Assembly: GCF_000949475.1 (NCBI RefSeq)
Contig: NZ_JRHC01000005.1
Coordinates: 434,001 to 498,000 of the forward strand
From: Draconibacterium sediminis
Lineage (GTDB): Bacteria > Bacteroidota > Bacteroidia > Bacteroidales > Prolixibacteraceae
Direction of reading: 5' to 3'
DNA: 64,000 nt
In this document: piece by piece, positions 52,426 to 59,897 of the stretch
How the letters are laid out: each line of letters opens with the position of its first letter
Position numbering within the stretch: position 1 is the stretch's first letter
Notes under the pieces: generated by a model
The model's database searches: none
The model's input: the letters and a program-made list of their open reading frames with translations, nothing else
Told to the model about the DNA's origin: nothing
Translations under genes and position numbers: made by a program

Positions 52426-53061
52426 ATGAAATCAGTAGTAATTAAAGGAGAATTAAGAAGTTCTCTTGGAAAGAAAGACGCAAAAAAACTTCGCGTTGAA
52501 GAGAAAGCTCCTGCAGTATTGTACGGTGGCGAGCAGCCAATTCACTTCGCAGTTTCTTTTGCCGAGTTAAGACAATTAGTTTATACACCAAGCGTATACC
52601 TTATCGACCTAGACATTGATGGTACTGTATATAAAGCAATTATGCAAGACATTCAGTGGCACCCGGTTGAGGAGTTGGTACTTCACGTTGATTTCCTTGA
52701 AATCAAAGATGATAAACCAGTAAAAATCAACATTCCTGTAAAAATTGAAGGTTTTGCTAAAGGTTTAAGAAAAGGTGGTAAATTAAACAGCACACTTCGT
52801 CGTTTGAGCGTAAGAGCTTTGGCTGCGAACTTACCTGATACAATCAATATTGATGTAACAAAACTTGATATCGGCCAAAGTATTAAAGTGGCTGACCTGA
52901 ATATTCCGGGAATCGAGCTGTTAGATCCTAAATCGAACGTAATCGTTGGTGTTGGTATTACAAGAGCTGCAAGATCGGCTGCCGGTGCAATGGTTGACGA
53001 CGATGAGGAAGAAGAAGCAGCAGCAGAAGGTGCTGAAACTTCAGAAGCATCTGAAGAATAA
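52426..53061 (+). CDS. rplY: 50S ribosomal protein L25/general stress protein Ctc
   Basis: The protein binds 5S rRNA in the large subunit. Residues 1-95 form the L25 domain (RSSLGKKDAKKLRVEEKAPA, and MQDIQWHPVEELVLHVDFLE). Residues 96-185 are the TL5/Ctc C-terminal domain (KINIPVKIEGFAKGLRKGG and LPDTINIDVTKLDIG). The last 25 residues are an acidic tail of Asp, Glu and Ala. Length 211 aa fits the long Ctc type. pth follows, a common arrangement. Confidence 0.97.
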   Translation: MKSVVIKGELRSSLGKKDAKKLRVEEKAPAVLYGGEQPIHFAVSFAELRQLVYTPSVYLIDLDIDGTVYKAIMQDIQWHPVEELVLHVDFLEIKDDKPVKINIPVKIEGFAKGLRKGGKLNSTLRRLSVRALAANLPDTINIDVTKLDIGQSIKVADLNIPGIELLDPKSNVIVGVGITRAARSAAGAMVDDDEEEEAAAEGAETSEASEE

Positions 53062-53127
53062 ATTATATTCATGTGAAATGCGTCTTGTTTAGTCAAGGCG
53101 ATTCATCTGAAATAAAACGAAAAACAG

Positions 53128-53691
53128 ATGAAATACTTAATTGCCGGACTCGGTAATATAGGACCAGAATATAAAAATACTCGCCATAATATTGGCTTTC
53201 AAATATTGGACGCACTCGCTGAGGCGTCCAATATTAGTTTTAACGATAATCGTTACGGTTTTGTGGCTGAATATAAGTTCAAAGGCCGAACGTTTATTTT
53301 GTTAAAGCCAACCACTTACATGAACCTGAGTGGGCGGGCAGTAAATTACTGGTTACAAAAAGAGAAGATCGATATAAAAAACATGCTGGTGCTGGTTGAC
53401 GACCTGGCATTGCCATTTGGTACCCTAAGAGTACGCGCTAAAGGCGGGGCTGGAGGGCACAACGGGCTCGAAAACATTAACCAGGTGCTGGGACGAAACG
53501 ATTATGCCCGTTTGCGTTTTGGCATTGGCGACGATTTCCATAAAGGGCACCAGGTAAACTATGTGTTGGGCGAGTGGTCGAAAGAAGAGCAAAAAGAATT
53601 GCCGTTTAAAATAGACGATTCAATTGAAATAATAAAAAGCTTTGGAACACTTGGTGTCGAGCGCACAATGAATTTCCATAACAAGCGATAA
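53128..53691 (+). CDS. pth: peptidyl-tRNA hydrolase
   Basis: The enzyme recycles peptidyl-tRNA. The sequence shows LIAGLGNIGPEYKNTRHNIGF with the catalytic His near 20, KPTTYMNLSGRAV, the active-site Asp in LVLVDDLALPFG, and GGAGGHNGLENINQ followed by RLRFGIG. Length 187 aa is normal. Its stop abuts the next gene (53692), so both are cotranscribed. Confidence 0.97.
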   Translation: MKYLIAGLGNIGPEYKNTRHNIGFQILDALAEASNISFNDNRYGFVAEYKFKGRTFILLKPTTYMNLSGRAVNYWLQKEKIDIKNMLVLVDDLALPFGTLRVRAKGGAGGHNGLENINQVLGRNDYARLRFGIGDDFHKGHQVNYVLGEWSKEEQKELPFKIDDSIEIIKSFGTLGVERTMNFHNKR

Positions 53692-54069
53692 ATGGCTGAA
53701 GGAGTTCGCATAGATAAATGGTTGTGGGCCGTGCGGATTTTTAAAACCCGCAGTCAGGCTACCGAAGCCTGTAAAAAAGGCCATGTAACAATTGGTGATT
53801 CAGTAATAAAAGCCTCGCGCGAAGTACATGTAGGAGAGATCGTAAAGGTGCGGAAATCGCCAATTACCAAAAGTTTTAAAGTGCTGGCGCTTACCGGAAA
53901 AAGAATGGGAGCCAAACTGGTTACTGATTTTGCTGAGGATGTAACGCCACCCGAGGAAATCGAATTGCTCGAGATGCAAAAAAACATGCGCTGGAGTGTT
54001 CGCGAAAAAGGCACCGGACGACCAACCAAAAAAGACCGCCGTGATTTGGATGACTTTTTTGAGTGGTAA
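53692..54069 (+). CDS. S4 domain RNA-binding protein, Hsp15-like
   Basis: The S4 domain occupies the start (VRIDKWLWAVRIFKTRSQATEA and GHVTIGDSVIKASREV), followed by a basic segment and the ending RPTKKDRRDLDDFFEW. The plan is that of heat shock protein 15 (HslR), which binds free 50S subunits carrying nascent chains. At 125 aa it fits. It starts directly after the pth stop, so both serve ribosome recycling. Confidence 0.92.
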   Translation: MAEGVRIDKWLWAVRIFKTRSQATEACKKGHVTIGDSVIKASREVHVGEIVKVRKSPITKSFKVLALTGKRMGAKLVTDFAEDVTPPEEIELLEMQKNMRWSVREKGTGRPTKKDRRDLDDFFEW

Positions 54070-54091
54070 GGGATTGAAGGGATGAAGGATT

Positions 54092-54133
54092 GATTCTGGA
54101 TACTGGATACTCGTAACTCGCGGCTCGCAGCTC
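54092..54133. repeat. six gapless seven-base words, pattern GNNNCTS
   Basis: GATTCTG, GATACTG, GATACTC, GTAACTC, GCGGCTC and GCAGCTC follow without gaps. Read on the other strand they are the same word family (GAGCTGC, GAGTTAC, GAGTATC, CAGTATC, CAGAATC) seen at 47433-47722. The string lies just before the DUF4924 gene. Confidence 0.8.
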
Positions 54134-54152
54134 GAAACAAAAAACAAAAATT

Positions 54153-54692
54153 ATGCTTGTAGCAAAACAAAAACGAAAAGAGAATATTGCCGAATACATC
54201 TTGTATTTGTATCAAATTGAAGACATGATCAGGGCTTTTAAACTGGACATGGAGCTTATCGAGGAACGTTTGGTAGCCAATTACAAAGCCGATGATAAAA
54301 CCAAAGCTGCCATAACTGATTGGTATGCCAATTTGGTGCTGATGATGGATAAAGAACAAATCAGGGAGAAAGGGCATTTTCAGTTTCTTGACAACCTGGT
54401 TTCGGATGTAAACGATTTTCATTTAAAGCTGATGGAAACCTCGAAAGACGGTATGTACGTGCAAACCTACAAAACTGTTGCGGGGCTGGTATCGGAGTTG
54501 AAAGAGAAAAACCCGGAAGCCAAAAATGATGTAGACCTGGGAATTACCGCTGTTTACGGTTTTCTGCTGCTTAAAATGCAACAAAAAGATATTTCGATTG
54601 ATACCCTGGAGGCCATAAAACGTATTAGCAAATGGTTGGGCGATTTATCGAAACTATACCGCGATTTCGAAAACGGTGATTTTGATTTCTAA
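54153..54692 (+). CDS. DUF4924 family protein
   Basis: The 179-residue all-helical protein belongs to the Bacteroidetes family DUF4924: opening LVAKQKRKENIAEYILYLYQIEDMIRA, central DWYANLVLMMDKEQ, and GITAVYGFLLLKMQ near the end. The function is unknown. It has no signal or membrane segment. It follows the Hsp15-like gene in the same direction, with the heptamer word string between them, and converges on the DCC gene across the mirrored array. Confidence 0.85.
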   Translation: MLVAKQKRKENIAEYILYLYQIEDMIRAFKLDMELIEERLVANYKADDKTKAAITDWYANLVLMMDKEQIREKGHFQFLDNLVSDVNDFHLKLMETSKDGMYVQTYKTVAGLVSELKEKNPEAKNDVDLGITAVYGFLLLKMQQKDISIDTLEAIKRISKWLGDLSKLYRDFENGDFDF

Positions 54693-54771
54693 ATAATCTT
54701 TACTTCAATTCCCCGAAACACAGTAACCAATCCCTTTCTATTTTCAGATACTCCTGCTATAAAAATAGTGC

Positions 54772-54998
54772 TGCGAGCAGGTAAAAATGCCTTGCGAGTA
54801 ATTAATAAAGGCGTGCGAGCATTAGATAATGGAATGCGAGCAACAAAAAAACACATGCGAGCTACTAATAAACAGGTGCGAGCTATACTCGCATGGCAAT
54901 AATTCTTACTCGCACATCTATATTTATAGCTCGCACTATATTAAAAATAGCTCGCACGTAAATATTAGTAGCTCGCACTACGATATTATATACTCGCA
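54772..54998. repeat. mirrored array: six TGCGAG then six CTCGCA boxes, all 21 nt apart
   Basis: TGCGAG starts at 54772, 54793, 54814, 54835, 54856 and 54877. CTCGCA starts at 54888, 54909, 54930, 54951, 54972 and 54993. Every step within a half is 21 bases, and each box mirrors its partner about one axis at 54885 (centre TGCGAG-CTATA-CTCGCA). Between boxes lies variable A/T-rich DNA, often with TAATA. The gap between converging genes has no gene; an open frame across it is a by-product of the repeat. Confidence 0.95.
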
Positions 54999-55032
54999 GG
55001 GTAATATTAAATGCAGGGAAGGGGTTTATCCA

Positions 55033-55404
55033 TTAAAAAGTACGGCAACTGGTTCTTTTGCCAAACCATTTGTAGCGATTATTGGCCACAAAACGATACA
55101 AACTATCGCGCCAGCTTTTAGGTAGTAGCTTAAACGCAGTTAGCCAATTCCACGGAGCTTTTAGGTGTTTACAGATTTCAAGTACTGCATCCGATTCAGA
55201 AAATATCTTATCGTTTTGAATAAGCACTACGGCGTTAATTTCAAGCGGCAAATCAAACTCCTTTAAAATTTGTTGCCCTTCTTCCGATTGTAGCGCCAGA
55301 AGCTTAAAATCGTTCTCCTGCGCTTTTTCTATAATGAAATCCACGGCGGAATTACAGAGCTTACAAATCCCGTCAAAAAGAATTATTTTTTGATCTTGCT
55401 TCAC
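55033..55404 (-). CDS. DCC family thiol-disulfide oxidoreductase (DUF393)
   Basis: The redox signature D-G-x-C-x2-C is in ILFDGICKLCNSAVDFI, followed by FKLLALQSEEGQQIL, the family strand VVLIQNDKIFSESDAVLEI and the end with RDSLYRFVANNRYKWFGK. The protein is thioredoxin-like and probably cytoplasmic. No ATG precedes the active site, so GTG 55404 is the best start; TTG at 55446 would add 14 residues. Partners are unknown. Confidence 0.88.
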   Translation of the reverse strand: MKQDQKIILFDGICKLCNSAVDFIIEKAQENDFKLLALQSEEGQQILKEFDLPLEINAVVLIQNDKIFSESDAVLEICKHLKAPWNWLTAFKLLPKSWRDSLYRFVANNRYKWFGKRTSCRTF

Positions 55405-55523
55405 TTGAGTTGAACAAACAAGTTGCCCGAGAGTTTGAAAAAGCAAGGTTCCTGCTTTTCCAAAGCATGTTTAGAAGTGCATAAGGCGAGTGACGATACA
55501 TTGAAATAAGGAGTCAGGTATTT

Positions 55524-56960
55524 CTAAAATAATTCCGGGAAATAAGGATGCAAATCCAGTGGATCATCCATCATTTCCATCTGTTTTTTAAGTTTTACAA
55601 TGAGTTCTTCTTTAACTTCTTTGAAGGCGGCATTCTCAGCCAGGTCATTCATTTCCAGCGGATCGTTGTTCAGGTCAAAAAGCAGTATTTTTTTTGCTTT
55701 CGGGTAAACAATTAGTTTGTAATCATCGCTGCGAACCATACGCTGCAATTCTGTGTAGGCTCCGTATATTTCCGGATATGAACTTTGATTGGCACTTTTA
55801 TCGATCAGCGGAATTAAACTGTTAAACTCCACGTACCCGGGTTTGTCAACACCGACCAAATCAAGCGAGGTAGCCATTATATCCTGGAGATAGACCTGCA
55901 TGTCGCGTTTTTCGTTTTCAGGAATATCCGGCCCCACAACAATTAACGGAACACGCATGCTGTGGTCGTACATATTTTGTTTTCCAATCAGCCCGTGGTG
56001 CCCAACTGAAAGTCCATGGTCAGCACTAAAAAGTATGTAGGTGTTTTTGTCCAGACCGGTTTCCTTCAGGTGAGTGATAATACGGCCTATCTGTTCATCC
56101 ATGTGGGTAATAATTGCATAGTACTCCTGGCGATGAACCTTGATGGAATATTCGGTGCGGGGAAAAGGTGCCAATCGCTCATCGCGCAGGTCGGGGCCAC
56201 AACCGATACTGTCTTTGTAAGGGTACAGCTCCAGGTAATTTTCAGGCACTGAAACATTTTCCAACGGATACATATCCACAAATCGTTTTGGCGACTGGCG
56301 CGGATCGTGCGGTGCATTAAAAGCCAGGTACATAAAAAACGGATTTTCGCTTTGTTTGGCCATGTTCAGGTAATCGATGGCGTTGTCGGCCACTACTTCG
56401 CTCCAGTGTTTACCTCCGCTCCAATATCCGCCATATTTTTTGTGCCAGGGTAACCAGGTAGTATCTTCCGGCATTTGAGGCCTGTTGTAAGCTTCGGGTA
56501 CCGATGGCGGCATTCCGGGGCGCACATGACGCACATGCTGAAAAATACTGTCGGCTGCCATTTTTACGTGCCACTTTCCGGTCATATAAGTGTCGTAACC
56601 CGCATTCTGCATTAAAAGACTCCAGAACTGGTTGTTGGCTTTCATTTCGGGGTAATCTTTTTCCGACTCTTTGGCGCGCCATATAAATCGTCCTGTGTTC
56701 AGCATACAACGGCTGGCCACACAAATGGCTCCGTTCCAGCCTCCCATGTTATAGGCATGGGTAAAAGTTACACCCGAATGGGCAAGTTTATCAAGGTTGG
56801 GAGAAATCACTTCGGGAATGCCCAGTACAGAAATGCCTTCGTAAGTTTGGTCGTCGGCAAAAATAAACAGGATATTGGGCTTTTTATTCTCTTGTTGAGT
56901 CTCGATACAGGAGACAAATAAAAACAAAACTGCAGTAACAGCAAGAATTAGGTTTTTCAT
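55524..56960 (-). CDS. sulfatase (S1 family, formylglycine type), lipoprotein
   Basis: The enzyme hydrolyses a sulfate ester, probably on an algal or host polysaccharide. The maturation motif C-x-A-S-R is in AICVASRCMLNTGRF with Cys 80 expected to become formylglycine. The metal ligands ADDQ are near 35, and the later region FSADHGLSVGHHGLIGK holds further ligands. A lipoprotein signal ends FVSC at 18. Length 478 aa is typical of S1 sulfatases that act alone. No SusC/SusD pair or sulfatase-maturing enzyme is in the window. Confidence 0.93.
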   Translation of the reverse strand: MKNLILAVTAVLFLFVSCIETQQENKKPNILFIFADDQTYEGISVLGIPEVISPNLDKLAHSGVTFTHAYNMGGWNGAICVASRCMLNTGRFIWRAKESEKDYPEMKANNQFWSLLMQNAGYDTYMTGKWHVKMAADSIFQHVRHVRPGMPPSVPEAYNRPQMPEDTTWLPWHKKYGGYWSGGKHWSEVVADNAIDYLNMAKQSENPFFMYLAFNAPHDPRQSPKRFVDMYPLENVSVPENYLELYPYKDSIGCGPDLRDERLAPFPRTEYSIKVHRQEYYAIITHMDEQIGRIITHLKETGLDKNTYILFSADHGLSVGHHGLIGKQNMYDHSMRVPLIVVGPDIPENEKRDMQVYLQDIMATSLDLVGVDKPGYVEFNSLIPLIDKSANQSSYPEIYGAYTELQRMVRSDDYKLIVYPKAKKILLFDLNNDPLEMNDLAENAAFKEVKEELIVKLKKQMEMMDDPLDLHPYFPELF

Positions 56961-57089
56961 TGTTGATTAGTTTGCTGCTATAAATTTAAAAATATTTGGG
57001 AATCTACGGAGATCAGAAGAAGGGTATTCAGGTTAAGTGATTAGTGACCCAGCCCCATCAGCCAGGTTCGGTCACTCGCGATTAACATT

Positions 57090-58175
57090 TTATTTATTTG
57101 TAGAAAAATCTTTTATCAATCCCAGGGCTAACCAGTTGGCCACAGCCTGGCGGTTGTCGGGTATAACCAAACGTTTTACATCGCGCTCATGGTTCATATT
57201 GCCCAGTTCAATAAAAATGGCAGTTGGCCAGGTATTTTTAACCACATACAAAGGTCGGGTTGATACTGTGCCGGTGTAACCTCGATTGGGCTGAACTTCG
57301 TGGTATTTCTTTTCAATCGTGTCACGAAGAATTTTACATGCTTTTTCACCGGTTTCACTGCGTTTGTCGTGATAGAAAAAGATATCGATATTTTCGCTTC
57401 GTCCCCTGGAATCAATATGTACCGCAATCATCCTTTGAAAAGAACCTTTGTGTTTTTTATAAAGCTGATTAACCGCATCAGTACGTTGACGCAATCGACG
57501 GGTATGATTTAGAGGGATAGTGAGATTGGGATAACAAACTTCATCCTTGTCAGCTTTCAGAGTAACAGCATCTCGAATTCCGTCGTTTTTATCGCGGGTA
57601 ATCATATAAACTGTTGCGCCTTCTTCTATAAGACGGCGAGCCAGTCGCAAAGTAACATCATAAGCATATTCATCTTCACATACCAGATTCCCATTGTATT
57701 TTCCAACAGCGCCGGGGTCAGGGCCTCCATGGCCTCCAACCAGGTAATAAACTGCCCCTTTTAAATTGTTACTTAAGATCTCAATATCGGCATATTCGCT
57801 GCCAAAAATATCGTAATGCACCATTTTTCCGGTTCCTTTTGATGGAGTGGAACTTGATGCAGGCGTTGCCTGCAGTTTTGCTGTGTCAGGAAGTTTGTAT
57901 TTTACTCCGGCAAGCAGGGTATTATTTCGCCCCAGATTGCTTTTGTTTAAAGTAATAAAGTCATCCATATACTCGGCTGATGATAAGCCGTGCCTGGTTA
58001 GCAAACGGTAAATTCCATCGCCTTTTAGTGCAACAACTTCCTTGCTTTGCGAAAGGCTGTTAAAGGGAAGCAGAATTATCGCCAAAAATAACACGAAAGT
58101 TATTTTGGTAACTGATTTTATATGTAAGTTTAACCCGAACATGTTCACTACTATTTTGTTTCCTTTGAACAACAT
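57090..58175 (-). CDS. N-acetylmuramoyl-L-alanine amidase
   Basis: The C-terminal domain is the zinc Amidase_3 fold: VGGHGGPDPGAVGK near 150 (His ligand), ARRLIEEGATVYMITRD, the region IAVHIDSRGR with the second His near 260, and IELGNMNHERDV with the catalytic Glu. The segment between the signal region (residues about 25-42) and the catalytic domain is rich in Ser, Thr and Pro and begins with a LysM-like piece (YRLLTRHGLSSAEYMDDF). It acts in the periplasm. ATG 58142 is an alternative start. It diverges from the nucleotidase gene. Confidence 0.9.
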   Translation of the reverse strand: MLFKGNKIVVNMFGLNLHIKSVTKITFVLFLAIILLPFNSLSQSKEVVALKGDGIYRLLTRHGLSSAEYMDDFITLNKSNLGRNNTLLAGVKYKLPDTAKLQATPASSSTPSKGTGKMVHYDIFGSEYADIEILSNNLKGAVYYLVGGHGGPDPGAVGKYNGNLVCEDEYAYDVTLRLARRLIEEGATVYMITRDKNDGIRDAVTLKADKDEVCYPNLTIPLNHTRRLRQRTDAVNQLYKKHKGSFQRMIAVHIDSRGRSENIDIFFYHDKRSETGEKACKILRDTIEKKYHEVQPNRGYTGTVSTRPLYVVKNTWPTAIFIELGNMNHERDVKRLVIPDNRQAVANWLALGLIKDFSTNK

Positions 58176-58217
58176 TAATGCTAAAATAGAATTAACGGAA
58201 AAAAATCTGATTTATTT

Positions 58218-58976
58218 ATGCGACAAACTATCAGCTACCTGTTGTTAATAACTTGCCTGTTATTCACTTTTTCGTGTACAACACAGTTTGTTCAAAAAAG
58301 TTATGAAATCGAGAATGTTTCTGTCTCAGAAGAGGTTGGAACAATGGATAGTACTATTGTAGAGCTTTATACTCCATATAAAAATATACTTGAAAAAGAT
58401 ATGAACCGGGTGCTGGCCATCTCTGAAAATGAACTGGTTAAAGACAAACCCGAAAGTTTACTGACCAACTTTTTGGCCGACTTATTGCTCGAACAGGGCG
58501 CAGTTGTAGCCAATAGCCAGCAACTGAATTTAAAGCCAGCTGTTTCGTTTTTTAACTACGGTGGTATCCGGTCAGCACTTCCAAAAGGGGAAATTACCGT
58601 TGGAAATATTTTTGAGTTAATGCCTTTCGAAAATGAACTGGTTTTGCTGGAATTAAAAGGCGACAAAATGCAGGCCTTTCTCGATTATATTGCCGATCAT
58701 GGAGGAGGTAGTGTTGGCGGCGTACAAATGGTTATTGCCGGTGATAAAGCTACAGAGGTGAAAATAGGTGGCGAGGAGATTAATGCTGATAAAAGTTACT
58801 GGTTGGTAACCAACGATTATGTGGCAGCCGGTGGCGACGGACTTGAAATGTTAGCCGAAAATGAGCAGTTTGTAAACACCGGTGAAAAAATACGTGACGT
58901 AATAATTGATTACCTGGAAGAACTGGCTGATAACAATCAGCAGGTTAACCCAAAACTGGATGGGAGGATTAGATAA
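58218..58976 (+). CDS. 5'-nucleotidase C-terminal domain lipoprotein
   Basis: This is only the substrate-binding C-terminal domain of the UshA/5'-nucleotidase family. A lipoprotein signal ends LFTFSC. The body shows NFLADLLLEQGAVVAN, FFNYGGIRSALPKGEITVGNIFELMPFENELV and VTNDYVAAGGDGLEM, all family hallmarks. The partner metallophosphatase domain is encoded by the next gene with a 1-base overlap, so the two-domain enzyme is split and reversed in order. Confidence 0.9.
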   Translation: MRQTISYLLLITCLLFTFSCTTQFVQKSYEIENVSVSEEVGTMDSTIVELYTPYKNILEKDMNRVLAISENELVKDKPESLLTNFLADLLLEQGAVVANSQQLNLKPAVSFFNYGGIRSALPKGEITVGNIFELMPFENELVLLELKGDKMQAFLDYIADHGGGSVGGVQMVIAGDKATEVKIGGEEINADKSYWLVTNDYVAAGGDGLEMLAENEQFVNTGEKIRDVIIDYLEELADNNQQVNPKLDGRIR

Positions 58977-59884
58977 TGGATAGAAGACGATTTATAAGAA
59001 GCGTTGCCGCCGGAACAGCCGGAATTACTTTAGGAACGGTACCTTACGAATTATTTGCTCACGAAGATTTCATTACGATTTCGATATTGCATACCAACGA
59101 TATTCATTGTCATATCGAGCCATTTACCGGCACAAACGAACGTTATGCCAACAAAGGTGGTTTGGCACGTATTGCCAAACTGGCCACTTTGCAGCGACAA
59201 AAAAATCCGAATACTTTGTTGCTCGACGCGGGTGATATGTTCCAGGGAACGCCCTACTTTAACTACTTTAAAGGTGAGTTGATGTTAAAGGTAATGAGCG
59301 AGGCCGGTTACGATGCCAGTACCATTGGTAACCACGAATTTGATAATGGTTTGCAGGGGATTAAAAATCCGCTGCCCAATGCCGAGTTCCCGATCATTTC
59401 TTCGAATTACGATTTCTCTGATACCATTTTATCAGGAAGTTTCCCGGAGTATAAAATTTTTAAGCGCGACGGAGTAAAAATCGGAATTTATGGAGTGGGC
59501 ATCGAACTGGAGAATCTTGTTGGAAAGAAGAATTACGGCGATACAGTTTATAATGATCCGCTGGTTGTTGCACAGAAAATGGAAAGTTTCCTTAAAAATG
59601 ACAAGAAGTGTGATTTGGTAATTTGTCTGTCGCATTTAGGGTTACGTTACCGCGATAAGAAGGTAAGCGACTTGGACCTTGCGGCCGAAACTTCATTCAC
59701 CGATTTAATTATTGGCGGACACACGCATTCGTATCTTGAAAAACCGCTGGAAGAAAAGAACAAACTCGGGCAACCTGTAATTGTAAATCAAGCCTGGTGG
59801 GGTGGTCTTGTGGTTGGAAAGGTTGATTTTGTTTTCGAAAAATCAAAGAGGAATAAAAAAGCAGTTTATTCCGATCTGCTATAA
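58976..59884 (+). CDS. metallophosphatase (5'-nucleotidase N-terminal domain), Tat-type start
   Basis: The protein is the catalytic half of the 5'-nucleotidase family: ILHTNDIHCHIEPF (metal ligands), DAGDMFQGTPYFNYF, TIGNHEFDNGL and IIGGHTHSYLEKP. The N-terminus MDRRRFIRSVAAGTAGITLG has a twin Arg motif, so it may leave the cytoplasm folded by the Tat path, while the partner domain is a lipoprotein. At 302 residues it has no C-terminal nucleotidase domain. Confidence 0.92.
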   Translation: MDRRRFIRSVAAGTAGITLGTVPYELFAHEDFITISILHTNDIHCHIEPFTGTNERYANKGGLARIAKLATLQRQKNPNTLLLDAGDMFQGTPYFNYFKGELMLKVMSEAGYDASTIGNHEFDNGLQGIKNPLPNAEFPIISSNYDFSDTILSGSFPEYKIFKRDGVKIGIYGVGIELENLVGKKNYGDTVYNDPLVVAQKMESFLKNDKKCDLVICLSHLGLRYRDKKVSDLDLAAETSFTDLIIGGHTHSYLEKPLEEKNKLGQPVIVNQAWWGGLVVGKVDFVFEKSKRNKKAVYSDLL

Positions 59885-59897
59885 TTATCAACTGCCT

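Noticed and set aside
54829-55125. 98-codon open frame across the mirrored array and into the DCC gene
   Set aside because: It is rich in repeated His/Ser/Tyr patterns produced by the 21-nt boxes and overlaps the end of a real gene on the other strand.
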